From positions 1-37,884 of the forward strand of contig CAAGIZ010000184.1 of the NCBI GenBank assembly GCA_900770075.1: a DNA stretch of 37,884 nt, written 5' to 3'. Of the stretch, positions 26,306-35,273 are shown piece by piece. Origin of the DNA: Spirochaetia bacterium (GTDB lineage Bacteria; Spirochaetota; Spirochaetia; Treponematales; Treponemataceae). Made by a program: the position numbers and the translations under genes. Below the pieces are notes generated by a model, which saw only the letters and a program-made list of their open reading frames with translations, was not told the DNA's origin and did not search any database. The stretch's first letter is position 1, and every line of letters begins with the position of its first letter.

Positions 26306-27868
26306 CTATTTTTTTGCAAAGTTTTCAGAATATGGGGCAGCCTGTACCGCCTGACCGTCTTTTAAAAACAGTGCTGGATTTAAAATCACTGTTTCTCCGT
26401 CTTCAAGCCCCTTTTCCAGCCAGATTTTCCCGTTTTTTCTGCTTTTTACCCTTACATCCTTTTGAACCGCAAAACCGTTCGCCACACAGAAAACTTTTCC
26501 GTCTTCCTCCTGACCGCCCTGAAAGGCCTGATCCGGTATACACACGTACTCTTCCGGCAGACTTTTTTGAATCCTGCATCGGGCAAACATTCCGGGTTTA
26601 AGGGCTCCGTCCGGGTTTTCCACCGGAATTTTTATGCTGAAATTTCCGCTCTGAAAATCCGCCGCCGGAGATATTTCTGCAATTTTTGAAGAAAAAGATC
26701 TGTCCAGAGAAGGAAACTCCACAGAAACGGCTGCATCCTCCCTGAGATTTACCATGTCCTTTTCCTGAATTTCCGCAGCCACAAAGACCGACTCAGTGTC
26801 AAAAATTACTGCAATCCTTTCGTTTTCCTTCAGATATTCCCCTGTTTCAAAATATTTTTCCCCCACGATTCCTGCCACAGGAGATTTTATGCAGAGTTCT
26901 TCTATATATGTATTCACTGCAGAAAGCTGCTGTTCAGCATTTTTATACGCCGCCTTTGCAGACATAAGGCTGGCAAAAGCCGTTCTTGTGTTGAATTCGA
27001 CAATCTGCTTCCGAAACAGGATTTCATCTTCTTCCGGTACCACTCCGTTTTTTTCCAGATCCTGCCGTCTCAGCCCCAGGGAAGAAATTTCAATTTCCTT
27101 TTTTAAAATTTCAATCTCCGCCCCGGAAGACTCCAGAGAAATTTTCTGCTGCTCCAGAGAATTTTTAGTCACTCCGCCGATTTCATAAAGCTGCCTCTGA
27201 GTTTCAAAATTTTTCTTCTGAAGTTCAAATTCAATCTCCCGTCTTTTCAGGTTCAGGATTGCCTTTTCAACAGCCAAAAGCCGGCTTTCAACCCCAAGAA
27301 CCGCCTGAGCATACTCCGCCTCTGCAAGTTCAACTGCGGCCTTTGCAGATTCAAGGTTCAAAAGGTACTGTTCCCTTTGAATTTCCAGCTGAACGTTTTT
27401 AAGCCTTGCAATCACCTGTCCTTTTTTTACAAAATCCCCCTCTTTTACAGGAAATTCCCGGATGGTTCCGTTTACAAGACTGGTTACATCGTTTTTAAGC
27501 CGGTAAATCACGGTGCCAAAACCCTCAGTTTCGTCGCAAAAAGCTTCCACAGCCGCCATTGCAACATTCACAGAAAGTTTTTCGTTTTTTAAGCCGTTTT
27601 TTTCCGCCCTTATGGAAGAATTTTTTCCGCAGGAAGCCATAAAAACCAAAATTCCCCAGACGGCAAGCAGACAGGCGCCGTATTTTTTCAAACCGCCCCT
27701 GCCGACACAACCGACACAACTGCCACAACCGACACAACCGCCCCTTCCGGCATTTGCGCTTCCGACACCATTTGTGCTCCCGCTTTTTACGACGCTTGGG
27801 GTATTGGCGGTTTTTACAAGTCCCCTTACGGAACCTGCGCAATTTTCAACTTTTACAGATCCAGACAT
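26306..27868 (-). CDS. RND adaptor, HlyD/AcrA-like membrane-fusion lipoprotein
   Basis: 520 residues. The mature part has the adaptor order: barrel-sandwich start (NGTIREFPVKEGDFVKKGQV), a long coiled-coil hairpin (about 160-320), the returning lipoyl half (IKSPVAGIVGEKYFETGEYL) and beta-barrel and proximal domains. It should bridge the RND pair and the outer-membrane channel. A lipoprotein signal ends at Cys80 (WGILVFMASC), so about 58 residues precede the hydrophobic core, far longer than normal. That extension contains a Cys/Gly-rich repeat (GGCVGCGSCVGCVGRGG). ATG 27868 has a strong GGAGGG, but TTG 27691, with AGGGG four bases upstream, would start just before the signal core; both may be used. 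It overlaps the TolC-like gene by 16 bp. Confidence 0.9.
   Translation of the reverse strand: MSGSVKVENCAGSVRGLVKTANTPSVVKSGSTNGVGSANAGRGGCVGCGSCVGCVGRGGLKKYGACLLAVWGILVFMASCGKNSSIRAEKNGLKNEKLSVNVAMAAVEAFCDETEGFGTVIYRLKNDVTSLVNGTIREFPVKEGDFVKKGQVIARLKNVQLEIQREQYLLNLESAKAAVELAEAEYAQAVLGVESRLLAVEKAILNLKRREIEFELQKKNFETQRQLYEIGGVTKNSLEQQKISLESSGAEIEILKKEIEISSLGLRRQDLEKNGVVPEEDEILFRKQIVEFNTRTAFASLMSAKAAYKNAEQQLSAVNTYIEELCIKSPVAGIVGEKYFETGEYLKENERIAVIFDTESVFVAAEIQEKDMVNLREDAAVSVEFPSLDRSFSSKIAEISPAADFQSGNFSIKIPVENPDGALKPGMFARCRIQKSLPEEYVCIPDQAFQGGQEEDGKVFCVANGFAVQKDVRVKSRKNGKIWLEKGLEDGETVILNPALFLKDGQAVQAAPYSENFAKK
27702..27737 (-). repeat. 9-bp tandem microrepeat in the adaptor gene
   Basis: Four near-identical 9-bp units (plus strand CCGACACAA, one variant CTGCCACAA), encoding the Gly-Cys-Val-type repeats ahead of the lipoprotein signal. 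Copy-number change would keep the frame. Confidence 0.75.
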
Positions 27869-29241
27869 TTTTTCAACCCTCCAAAATCAAGACAGGCCAT
27901 AAGTTCAATGGAAGAAACAAGACTCATGGCCGAAATTTTTGCCTCTTCAAGCTGAATTTTCTGTTCCGCCAGCTCAATAAGCTGTTCAAGAAAATCAATT
28001 CTCTTCAGTTCCCCCTTTTCAACCTGCTTTTCGCTGACTAAAATCCGCCGGTTTTGCAGTTCCACGCTTTCCGTCAGGCGCAAAATGCTGTCCAGACAGT
28101 CGTCAAATCCTGCAATTTTTTCAAAAGTTTCCTCGTAAAGCGAATTAAGTTCGTCCTGTGCCTTCTGGACATTCATCTGAAAGGAAAGCTCCCTTTTTTT
28201 TGAATCATACAGGCTTTCAAGATCCAGCCTTGCCTGTGCCGAAGCCGAATTGTTCACGGAATTAAGGACAGAATTCTTTACGCCAAGGGAATTGGAAAAA
28301 GAAAGGGGACAAAACGGAAGATTTGAAAAGTTCAGCAGAATCCGGGCAGTGTATTTTGGTTCACCCAAGGGGTATTCAGTTCCAGAAAAAGAAACGGAAC
28401 CTTCAAATTTAACTTCCGGGATAAAACTCCGCCTTTCGTAGGAATTCTGCCGGTCAGCAAAAAACAGGGCCGCTGAATTTTTTTTGACCGCCGGACTGTT
28501 TTCCTTTACAAGTGCCCATATTTTTTTAACGTGAGGCTCCAGATACTCCCTAAGTGCAAATTCCCCGAAATCAGCCTGTTCCAGAACAATTTCCGCCTCA
28601 GGATTCAGGGAAAGAAGGACTTTAAGCCCCCTCAGTTCAGTGCGGAAATCCCTCTCCGCCCGCCTTTTTTGATCCAGAATTTTCCTGTAGGAAACAAGAT
28701 ACTCAAGCCAGTCATTTTCCAGAGTAAGGCCCAGTTCAAACTCCTTTTCCAGAATCAGCAGCTGAAGCCCGGCCTTTTTTTCCAGTTCTCCCTTTATTTC
28801 TGAGAGCTGTTTTTTCAAAAGACAGGTGTAGTAACAGTTCATGACCGAGGATTTAAAGCTTTCAAGATTTTGCTCCGCAGTCTTCAGGTCAAAATATTTT
28901 TCAGAACGGTTCATCCTGTACAAAAGAAGCCTTTTTCCGCCGTCAAAAACAGTCTGGCTGAAGCCGAAAGAAAGGCTCTTCGACCTTGAATCAGAACTTT
29001 CAAAGGCAACCGAATCGTCCTCGTTTACAGAAAAGTCAAAAACCGGCAAAAATTCCTGCACCGAAAACCGGCTTGCATCAAAAGCAGTCTTTGAATATTT
29101 CAAGTTGAGCTGGTGCGCCTTGGAATTTGCAAAAGCGTATTCGGCGGCTTCCTGGGCATCCCTTAAAACAATCTGGGAATGTAAAAGGGCAGAAATTCCC
29201 CAGAACAGAACAAAAGCTGAGATTTTTTTTGTTTTTTCCAT
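27853..29241 (-). CDS. TolC-like outer-membrane efflux protein
   Basis: 462 residues with a signal peptide (FVLFWGISALLHSQ). The body shows the duplicated TolC pattern: long amphipathic helices (about 30-60 and 115-215), a beta-strand segment with SLSFGFSQTVFDGG (about 90-105), and a second half with VKFEGSVSFSGTEYPLG (about 285-300) followed by helices to the end. It is slightly short but within the range of the OEP family. It should form the trimeric outer-membrane exit duct for the adaptor and RND proteins encoded directly downstream. ATG 29241 has AGGAAG about five bases upstream. It follows the small lipoprotein by 28 bp. Confidence 0.87.
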   Translation of the reverse strand: MEKTKKISAFVLFWGISALLHSQIVLRDAQEAAEYAFANSKAHQLNLKYSKTAFDASRFSVQEFLPVFDFSVNEDDSVAFESSDSRSKSLSFGFSQTVFDGGKRLLLYRMNRSEKYFDLKTAEQNLESFKSSVMNCYYTCLLKKQLSEIKGELEKKAGLQLLILEKEFELGLTLENDWLEYLVSYRKILDQKRRAERDFRTELRGLKVLLSLNPEAEIVLEQADFGEFALREYLEPHVKKIWALVKENSPAVKKNSAALFFADRQNSYERRSFIPEVKFEGSVSFSGTEYPLGEPKYTARILLNFSNLPFCPLSFSNSLGVKNSVLNSVNNSASAQARLDLESLYDSKKRELSFQMNVQKAQDELNSLYEETFEKIAGFDDCLDSILRLTESVELQNRRILVSEKQVEKGELKRIDFLEQLIELAEQKIQLEEAKISAMSLVSSIELMACLDFGGLKKCLDL

Positions 29242-29269
29242 TTTTCTTCCTGTTTTTGCAAGTTCAGGC

Positions 29270-29827
29270 TTAGAGTTTTTCCGCTTTTTTGAGGAATTTT
29301 TTTACAGAACCGCAGCATTCTTTCACCTGAGAGTACAAAAACTTGCCGGATTCCACCGTTTTCTTAGTCTTTTTAAAAATGCACCGGTTCAAAATCGACT
29401 TTCCATCCGCATCTTCAAGGCTGCAGTTTAAGTACAGGGAATTGAAGCTGTTAAATCCCACAGGCACAGTCCTCTGATTTATCGTAATTTTCAATAAAAG
29501 GGCATTTTTTCCGTCATTTTCTCCGGCATCTGCCTCTTCTTCAAAATCCAGATATTCCGCCAGAACAGCCCTTGCAACCTGTCCTGCCTGAGAAGCAAGT
29601 TCCCGGTCTTCAACAAGATTCAGGCTTACAGAAATTTCTTCCCCGCAAAGCACAAAAGACGTTTTTTGTTCAGGAAACTGCCGGCTTTCTGTTGCAGAAG
29701 GAAGTGAACTGCAGGAAACAAACAAGACCCACAGGCTGAAAAAAAGCATTGCCGGGACAAAGCGAAGCAAAACCGTCCGAATTTTTCCAAAAATCCGGTG
29801 TCCAAAGTTTCTGTCAGACAAACACAT
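29270..29827 (-). CDS. Small envelope lipoprotein
   Basis: 185 residues from ATG 29827, chosen because AGGAGAG lies five bases upstream and the sequence after it is a signal with a positive start and a hydrophobic core ending LWVLFVSC (Cys39, relaxed spirochaete lipobox). The mature part is about 145 residues with alternating strands (NALLLKITINQRTVPVG, LYLNCSLEDADGK) and a helical, Lys-rich end. I do not recognise the family; the pattern would suit a small alpha/beta outer-membrane lipoprotein. Its position directly before the TolC-like gene suggests a role in channel assembly or anchoring, which is inference. Confidence 0.75.
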   Translation of the reverse strand: MCLSDRNFGHRIFGKIRTVLLRFVPAMLFFSLWVLFVSCSSLPSATESRQFPEQKTSFVLCGEEISVSLNLVEDRELASQAGQVARAVLAEYLDFEEEADAGENDGKNALLLKITINQRTVPVGFNSFNSLYLNCSLEDADGKSILNRCIFKKTKKTVESGKFLYSQVKECCGSVKKFLKKAEKL

Positions 29828-29845
29828 AAAACTCTCCTGTAATTT

Positions 29846-29865
29846 AAAAATTTGAATAAATTTTT
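29846..29865. other. A/T palindrome in an operon gap
   Basis: AAAAATTT, loop GAAT, AAATTTTT: a perfect 8-bp A/T stem in the 56-bp gap between the second Ig-like lipoprotein and the small lipoprotein. It is too weak for a confident terminator. Confidence 0.4.
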
Positions 29866-29883
29866 GGGCGCCGCAAGGCAAGG

Positions 29884-31539
29884 CTATTTATTGAATTTAA
29901 AACTGCATCCCTCAGCCCCCTTGTTCCCCAGAGAATCCGAAAAACCGCCTTCAATCTGAAGCTCTACTATTCCGCTAAAACCAGAATTCTTTACTTTTAA
30001 GGTGCACTGAAACACCGTAACCTTCCCCTTTTCCGAAAAATCAACTGACTGCCCCTGCAGGATTTTTTTCAAGACAGGATTATCTTCCCCGTCTCCGCAG
30101 TTTTCCATTTTTTCCACAGAAAATTCTCCGCAACCGTTGGTCGCAGAAAAGGAAATTTTGTCCATAAGCGAGTAGAGATTTATCCCGGAATTTTCCTCAG
30201 CCATTGACGACGAAAAAATCAAAAACATCAGGCACTCCCTTTCCACTCCGGCTTCAAAAATTTCCGGATCAAAGACCAGATAGCCGTAATTTTTTTCCCG
30301 GCTGAATACCCCGCAGTCCGTTTCCAGAAGGCTGTCTTTTTCCCAGTTTCCAGTCTGAATGCAGCCCCATTCAAAGGCAGGCGGACGGTGTCTTTCGCTG
30401 TCAAACCTGAGCATTGCAATTTTTTCTTCATTCATAGGATTTGAATAAAAATCCGTCAGTTCCTCAGAAAGTGAAAGCCGGCAAATTTTTCCCCATTCCA
30501 CGTTTTCAAAAGAAATTTCCAGCCATTTTGAAAAAAACTCGTCTTTTTTGACCGAATAAGAAACTTCAGGGAACACACTGATACAGCTTCCTGCCGAATC
30601 CAGATTGATTTTTTCGTCAAAATCAAACCTTACGGTGCAATCCGGCGCCAGAGCCGAAAACTCCGCAGGAAAGACATCTTTTGTTTCTCCGCCAGCGGAC
30701 ACGGAAACACGACAGCTTTCCCTCTTTTTGGGCATGGAAAAAACCGAAACAAAATCTTCCTTCAGGCAGTTTCTGGACAAATCCATAAGCCTGGTTGAAA
30801 CGGCAATCTTATAGTCAGCATTTACAGAAAGCGCTTTTTGAGGGATGATTTTTACCGCCCGGTCTTCATCAAAAAAATCGAACAGACAGTCAATGGCAGG
30901 GGTTATGGAAAATGCCTCTTCAAAACTCTCCCTGTCTATTTCTTCAGAAAAATGAATTTCAATGACGGTTTCTTCGCTTTCCGCAGTTTCCCCGGCAAGA
31001 CCAAGGATTTCTTCGTTTTCCGGCTTTATTGAAATTATCTTCGGACACGTTTTTTCAGTCCTGGTCGAAAACTTTTTTACGAATTTCTGCATCAAAGACC
31101 GTCCGTCTTTGTCCTCGCAGGAAGCCGCAATAAAAAAATCGTAGTCGTAATTCTGCCTTATGCCCTCCTCCGGAAAAAACATCACTTTTTTTCCAGAAAA
31201 ACTGAAAATTCCCCCTACAGTTTTTTCATCCTCTTTTAAAGAAAAAGACTTCTGCACCGAATTTCTCTCCGGCTCGCTGGAAAATTCAACTGCAAGTTTT
31301 TCAGAATCGTAAGAGCAGGACTTTACTTCCAGTTCCGGCAAAAGTTCAGAACCGCAGGAAGACATAAAGACAGGGGCAAATAAAACTGATGCCACTGCAA
31401 CAAAAACTGCAACTGACCTGACCCCCACAGTTTTTTTCCGGCAACCGGCTCCGGCTCCCCACTCTTTTTTTTGACGAGATGTCGCCGCCATCTCCAAAGT
31501 TCCCTCCTCTTTTACAAGGTAAATTTCAGGACAAGACAT
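29884..31539 (-). CDS. Ig-like (SbsA-type, Big_5) repeat lipoprotein B
   Basis: 551 residues. ATG 31539 has an excellent GGAGGAGG five bases upstream and overlaps the preceding gene by 28 bp. ATG 31491 would give a more normal signal peptide; both lead to a lipobox ending VFMSSC (Cys62 of the long form). The mature protein is made of bacterial Ig-like domains of the SbsA type. The clearest (about 168-272) reads CPKIISIKPENEEILG, IEIHFSEEIDRESFEEAFSI, then a VKIIPQKALSVNADYKIAVS strand pair. Similar strands lie before it and at about 285-385; the last third is beta-rich without clear repeats. Such domains usually act as spacers or adhesive modules at the cell surface. It is a likely paralogue of the gene upstream. 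Confidence 0.85.
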   Translation of the reverse strand: MSCPEIYLVKEEGTLEMAATSRQKKEWGAGAGCRKKTVGVRSVAVFVAVASVLFAPVFMSSCGSELLPELEVKSCSYDSEKLAVEFSSEPERNSVQKSFSLKEDEKTVGGIFSFSGKKVMFFPEEGIRQNYDYDFFIAASCEDKDGRSLMQKFVKKFSTRTEKTCPKIISIKPENEEILGLAGETAESEETVIEIHFSEEIDRESFEEAFSITPAIDCLFDFFDEDRAVKIIPQKALSVNADYKIAVSTRLMDLSRNCLKEDFVSVFSMPKKRESCRVSVSAGGETKDVFPAEFSALAPDCTVRFDFDEKINLDSAGSCISVFPEVSYSVKKDEFFSKWLEISFENVEWGKICRLSLSEELTDFYSNPMNEEKIAMLRFDSERHRPPAFEWGCIQTGNWEKDSLLETDCGVFSREKNYGYLVFDPEIFEAGVERECLMFLIFSSSMAEENSGINLYSLMDKISFSATNGCGEFSVEKMENCGDGEDNPVLKKILQGQSVDFSEKGKVTVFQCTLKVKNSGFSGIVELQIEGGFSDSLGNKGAEGCSFKFNK

Positions 31540-33077
31540 AAATCCTCCTCCAGACAGTTTCCCCTGCCGGTTTCAATTCCGTTTTTTCCCCCGCTCAGAG
31601 TTAGCCTGTAAAAATTTTCAGAGTCTTCTGTTGAAGTACTCATTTTTTTCCAGGTTAAGGTGAGCATCTTTCGTTCGGAATTCCAGCGGACTGCCGTTTT
31701 TGCAGGAACTGCTGCCGAAGCCGGAAAAAGGACCGTCAGGGAAACTTTTTTTTCCACCTCAGAAAGAAAATTTTCTTCAATATTTTCAGAAAACAAAACC
31801 GAAACTGTCATTTCCGTCTGACCGGCAAAATCGCTCTTAAGGGGAATTTCAAACGCTTCGTCCGCAAATCGCTCCGCCCCTAAAATTTCCCCCGCTTCCC
31901 CGCTTTCTTCCTCAAAATCAAACTTTTTTTCCCCGATGATTATCGAATTCACCTTCAAAAATTTCTCTGCCGGACAGAAAAATTCCTTATATGTTTCAGA
32001 AAGGTGAATTCCATTTTTGTCTTCCAGTTTTTCACCTGCCTTCAGAAGGTACTGAGTTCCAGTCTTGTAGTTCTCCTTTGGAAGAAAAATAAATTTTGTT
32101 TCATCTTCAGACTTCAAAAACACCCCGGAAACAGAAGGCGAAAAACTTATCTGCTCCTTCACCGAAGAAAAATTCATAGGTCTTGAAAAAACAAAGCCGA
32201 TGCCGCCGTTCATGGGCAAATTCTGGTCAAGGCACAGGTTTGTAAGCCAGTTTCCCTCTTCGACAGAACAGCCGCTTTCAAAGTCAAAAACCACAGGACA
32301 GACAGTCAAAAGTTCCGGTCTTGTCAGTTCAGTTCCTGCAGAAAAACAGCCCTCCGTATTTTTCTGTAAAATCCAGTTTTCCCGTGAAACAAGATTTTTA
32401 AAACTCCATCTGTAGCAGACATTTACCTTCCAGTTTTTCAAGGGAACAAGGCAAAAGACGGTGTTTTCCTGTCCGGTTTCAACCAAAAAATCAGCAGAAG
32501 GCTCAAGGCAAAAGGCATTCAAAAACTCTGCCTTGCCCACCGGCTGGGAAAATTCAAAAACCAAAGGTTCGCAGTTCCCCAGATTTTCCGTTTCAAAGGG
32601 AGCCGAAACTAAGACAAACTTATTCTCAAAGTCTTCAGCTTCCGCACCTTCCCGATTCTTCAGGTCTTCCGGCTCTGCTCCGTAAAAAAAGCAGGCTTTT
32701 TCATAAACCGAAAAACTGTTTCCGCCGCTTTTCAGAATGTTACCGTTTACTTCCAGCTGATACAGTTTTCCCTTCACCCAGCCTTCTTCCGGCCTGATTT
32801 TCAGCACCCGCTCTCCCTCCCAAACCAGTTCCACAACGCACTCGCAGTTTTCTGCTTTAAGACAGACCGCTTCTTCCGCCGAATGTTTTTCGACTTCATT
32901 TTCAAAAAAGACAGCAGCCTGCTCACCGCAAAAAAAAGCATCACCGCTTCCGGGCACAACCTTCACGCTCTCACTTTCAAAACTGACAAACCGGCAGGAA
33001 AAACAAAGCCACAAAAAGCCGCAGAGGACAGACTTTCCCCAGAGTTCTCCCGGCCGTTTCAAAAATAAAATTTTCAA
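31512..33077 (-). CDS. Ig-like (SbsA-type) repeat lipoprotein A
   Basis: 521 residues. The start is TTG 33077 with GGAGAG six bases upstream; no better ATG is present. The signal (WGKSVLCGFLWLCFSC) has a probable lipid-modified Cys28. Two or three Ig-like domains can be seen: LVFEFSQPVGKAEFLNAFCL (about 175) and GGIGFVFSRPMNFSSVKEQI (about 295), the latter followed by FIFLPKENYKTGTQYLLKAG and DKNGIHLSETYKEFF, the usual SbsA-type strand order. The N-terminal half is unusually Cys-rich, which suggests disulfides after export. It overlaps the next gene by 28 bp, so the two paralogues are probably translated in step. Function is structural or adhesive by inference. Confidence 0.82.
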   Translation of the reverse strand: MKILFLKRPGELWGKSVLCGFLWLCFSCRFVSFESESVKVVPGSGDAFFCGEQAAVFFENEVEKHSAEEAVCLKAENCECVVELVWEGERVLKIRPEEGWVKGKLYQLEVNGNILKSGGNSFSVYEKACFFYGAEPEDLKNREGAEAEDFENKFVLVSAPFETENLGNCEPLVFEFSQPVGKAEFLNAFCLEPSADFLVETGQENTVFCLVPLKNWKVNVCYRWSFKNLVSRENWILQKNTEGCFSAGTELTRPELLTVCPVVFDFESGCSVEEGNWLTNLCLDQNLPMNGGIGFVFSRPMNFSSVKEQISFSPSVSGVFLKSEDETKFIFLPKENYKTGTQYLLKAGEKLEDKNGIHLSETYKEFFCPAEKFLKVNSIIIGEKKFDFEEESGEAGEILGAERFADEAFEIPLKSDFAGQTEMTVSVLFSENIEENFLSEVEKKVSLTVLFPASAAVPAKTAVRWNSERKMLTLTWKKMSTSTEDSENFYRLTLSGGKNGIETGRGNCLEEDLCLVLKFTL

Positions 33078-33123
33078 AATGAACTCTCCAAAAGTGAAAA
33101 AACTTAATTTTTTGTCTTACATT

Positions 33124-33153
33124 TTGTGCGCCATTTTAGTTTTCCACGCACAA
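33124..33153 (-). promoter_or_regulatory. Inverted repeat before Ig-like lipoprotein A
   Basis: TTGTGCG / CGCACAA (7 bp each, 16-nt spacer) in the 82-bp gap, 47 bases before the TTG start. No T-run follows, so an operator or RNA-stability stem is more likely than a terminator. Confidence 0.4.
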
Positions 33154-33159
33154 CACCAC

Positions 33160-33786
33160 TTACAGATCTTCCCCGTTTTCAATAAACCGCATAAAATCAG
33201 AAACAGACTTGTCGGCAGGATTCATCGCCATGGCTTTTTCAAGACAGCCCAGGGCTTTCGTCCTCATTCCCAGCTTCAGCCAGGCATCCGCCGCCTCAAC
33301 ATAAATTTTTCTACCCTCTTCCAGATACTTCTGGGCTTTTGAACACATTACAAGCCTTTCATCAAGAAGCCCCATTTTTTCCGCCAGAAGAGAATAAAGG
33401 TGATAAACCCGCCAGTCCGAACCGTTAAGTCCAATCTCCCTTACAAGAAGGCTTTCCGCCTCTTCGAATTTTTCCAGACTGATTAAAAGCCGGATTTTCC
33501 AAATTCTCGCTTCCGTGCAGTCAGGATATTTTTTTACCAGGGATTCGACGGTTTTAAGGGCTTTCTGGTTTTCGTTTTCAAAATAAAAAATTTTCGCTTT
33601 TAAAAGGTCAGCCTGATAAAACGACCTGCAGTTTTTAAGGCAGGCCTCCAGACATTCAAGGCTTTTTTCAAAATCCCGCTCAGAATAAAACTCAAGTGCC
33701 TGAACATACATTTTCTGAGCCGAATCTTCATTTTTACAGGCTGCAAAAACAAGCAGCAAAAACAAAAAAACAAAACCTCTCCGCAT
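33160..33786 (-). CDS. TPR-repeat lipoprotein
   Basis: 208 residues from ATG 33786, which has GGAGCG six bases upstream; a TTG 12 bases earlier is less likely because the Shine-Dalgarno lies within it. A very short lipoprotein signal ends VFAAC (Cys17). The rest is tetratricopeptide-like: AQKMYVQALEFYSERDFEKS, QADLLKAKIFYFENENQKAL, TEARIWKIRLLISLEKFEEA and AADAWLKLGMRTKALGCLEKA. TPR lipoproteins scaffold envelope complexes; the partner here is not shown. It is separated from the upstream TPR gene by a strong repeat hairpin, and may start a sub-operon. Confidence 0.85.
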   Translation of the reverse strand: MRRGFVFLFLLLVFAACKNEDSAQKMYVQALEFYSERDFEKSLECLEACLKNCRSFYQADLLKAKIFYFENENQKALKTVESLVKKYPDCTEARIWKIRLLISLEKFEEAESLLVREIGLNGSDWRVYHLYSLLAEKMGLLDERLVMCSKAQKYLEEGRKIYVEAADAWLKLGMRTKALGCLEKAMAMNPADKSVSDFMRFIENGEDL

Positions 33787-33810
33787 TTTTCGCTCCAAAA
33801 ATTTCTTAAA

Positions 33811-33855
33811 GGAACCTCTAAAGACACTGTAAAAACTAAATTTTTTAGAGGTTCC
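33811..33855 (-). repeat. Small palindromic repeat (hairpin), copy 1
   Basis: A perfect 12-bp inverted repeat (GGAACCTCTAAA / TTTAGAGGTTCC) fills the gap between the two TPR genes. Its loop carries AGTTTTTACAGTGTCTTT (minus strand), found again at 36469-36486 on the plus strand. It could serve as an RNA-processing or weak termination site. Confidence 0.75.
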
Positions 33856-33861
33856 CTCCTG

Positions 33862-35253
33862 TCAGCCTGCCACTAATTCATTAAGGCGATTTTTAAGCCT
33901 TCCCTCAGAACAGGAAGTCAGTTTTTTTTCAAAGGCCGCTTTCAGCAGCGTATTATCCCTGCAGCGGTTTTTCAAAATCATCAGGGTGTCGTTCATAAAC
34001 GAACAGTCGCCAATCTCCAAAAAACCGTAAACCTTATCAAGTTTTGCCTCATCCGAATCAACCAAAAAAGCTTTCACCGACTGATCCACTTCATAAGGGA
34101 TTAAAAAACGTCCAAAATCCTCTTCAGGCAGCATTTGAGATTCAAAAAGAATTCTTCTGGCCATTTTTTCGTAAACCGACTCCCCCAGCGAAATAATCTT
34201 TTCCAGATTGTAAAAGTACAGCCTGTAATTCTTAATCTGCTTCAGGTTTTCCGCATGAACCCAATGGAAAGAAGGAAAGTTTTCCAGATACTTTTCAATA
34301 TCCATGATTTTTCCAATATCTTCACCGTGAAATTCCGAACGATTAACATGGGCTTTAAGCTTCAGATAATCCCAGGCAAAAAAATCTACATTCAGTTCCA
34401 TCAGAGGAATTTTTTCGTCATACACGGAGAGCACGGCAAGTACAGTTTTTTCTGCATCCTTATTGCCTTTTATACCTTCTTTCTGCAGGTAGCCCAGCAT
34501 CTTCCGTCTGAACTGTTCAACGGTCATTTCTTCAAAACAAGACTGATATTCCAGTTCCAGAAATTTGCACAGAACCGCTTTTTGACCATTTCCTGTTTTC
34601 AGGTAAACGTCAGAAGCAAAATCTCCCAAACCAGAATAGTAAGTAAAATTATCCAGATACCTGTCCAAAAGTTTTTCAGCCAGAGAAAAATCATTTTTTT
34701 CTGCAGCCAGGGACATAAAATATTTATTGGCAAGTTCATAAATGCTGTCCGGGGATTTTTTGTAAATGTCATTAAAAACCATCCATGCTTCATCAAAATT
34801 TCCCAGCTCATAATCGATTATGCCCTTCAGACAGCTGCTATATATCCTGAAACTTTCAATTTCGTAGGACTTGTCTATGTATTTTTTTGCAGCATTCAGG
34901 TCTTTCATATTATACCAGCAGTTAGCAAAGCCACAGTACATCTTGCCAACATAAAAAAGGGAATCCTTGTGCTTTTTCGGTTTTTTAAACACTTCCGAAT
35001 TTAAATAAGCCTGTTCAGCATCTTTTAAAATCGAAAGCCCCGTTACATAGTCTCCATCCGGAAAGGCATATTCTGCAATATCAACAATAGGCTCAAATTC
35101 CTCAGGATACTGCTTGTTGTATTCCACAATCTTCATGGCAAGCTCATCTCTATTCGCCTGTTTTTTCATCTTTTCATACCGGCTGTTTGCCGACATAGGC
35201 ACCGAAAGCCCCAGACTCAAAACCAAAAACACTCCGAAAACAATTTTTTTCAT
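33862..35253 (-). CDS. Exported TPR-like helical repeat protein
   Basis: 463 residues with a typical signal peptide (MKKIVFGVFLVLSLGLSVPM). ATG 35253 has GGAGG five bases upstream. The mature protein is helical throughout. TPR-like pairs can be picked out near 75-130 (GMYCGFANCWYNMKD-type; LNAAKKYIDKSYEIE) and 135-200 (LKGIIDYELGNFDEAWMVF, FSLAEKLLDRYLDNF). The C-terminal half has weaker repeats. No catalytic motif is seen. A periplasmic scaffold or a protein that binds the neighbouring lipoproteins is possible. The gap upstream contains an A/T palindrome that may act as terminator or operator, so it may or may not belong to the same transcript as the lamin-tail gene. Confidence 0.8.
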   Translation of the reverse strand: MKKIVFGVFLVLSLGLSVPMSANSRYEKMKKQANRDELAMKIVEYNKQYPEEFEPIVDIAEYAFPDGDYVTGLSILKDAEQAYLNSEVFKKPKKHKDSLFYVGKMYCGFANCWYNMKDLNAAKKYIDKSYEIESFRIYSSCLKGIIDYELGNFDEAWMVFNDIYKKSPDSIYELANKYFMSLAAEKNDFSLAEKLLDRYLDNFTYYSGLGDFASDVYLKTGNGQKAVLCKFLELEYQSCFEEMTVEQFRRKMLGYLQKEGIKGNKDAEKTVLAVLSVYDEKIPLMELNVDFFAWDYLKLKAHVNRSEFHGEDIGKIMDIEKYLENFPSFHWVHAENLKQIKNYRLYFYNLEKIISLGESVYEKMARRILFESQMLPEEDFGRFLIPYEVDQSVKAFLVDSDEAKLDKVYGFLEIGDCSFMNDTLMILKNRCRDNTLLKAAFEKKLTSCSEGRLKNRLNELVAG

Positions 35254-35273
35254 TTTTCCTCCATTTATATAAA

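Noticed and set aside
33787..33798. TTG start for the TPR lipoprotein
   Set aside because: The Shine-Dalgarno GGAGCG lies within this stretch and serves the ATG at 33786. A similar TTG for the lamin-tail gene at 36436 was dropped for the same reason.
34135..35004. 289-residue plus-strand ORF
   Set aside because: Antisense to the TPR-like gene, which has a signal peptide and ribosome site. The antisense frame has no ribosome site and a biased Phe/Ile/Lys composition.
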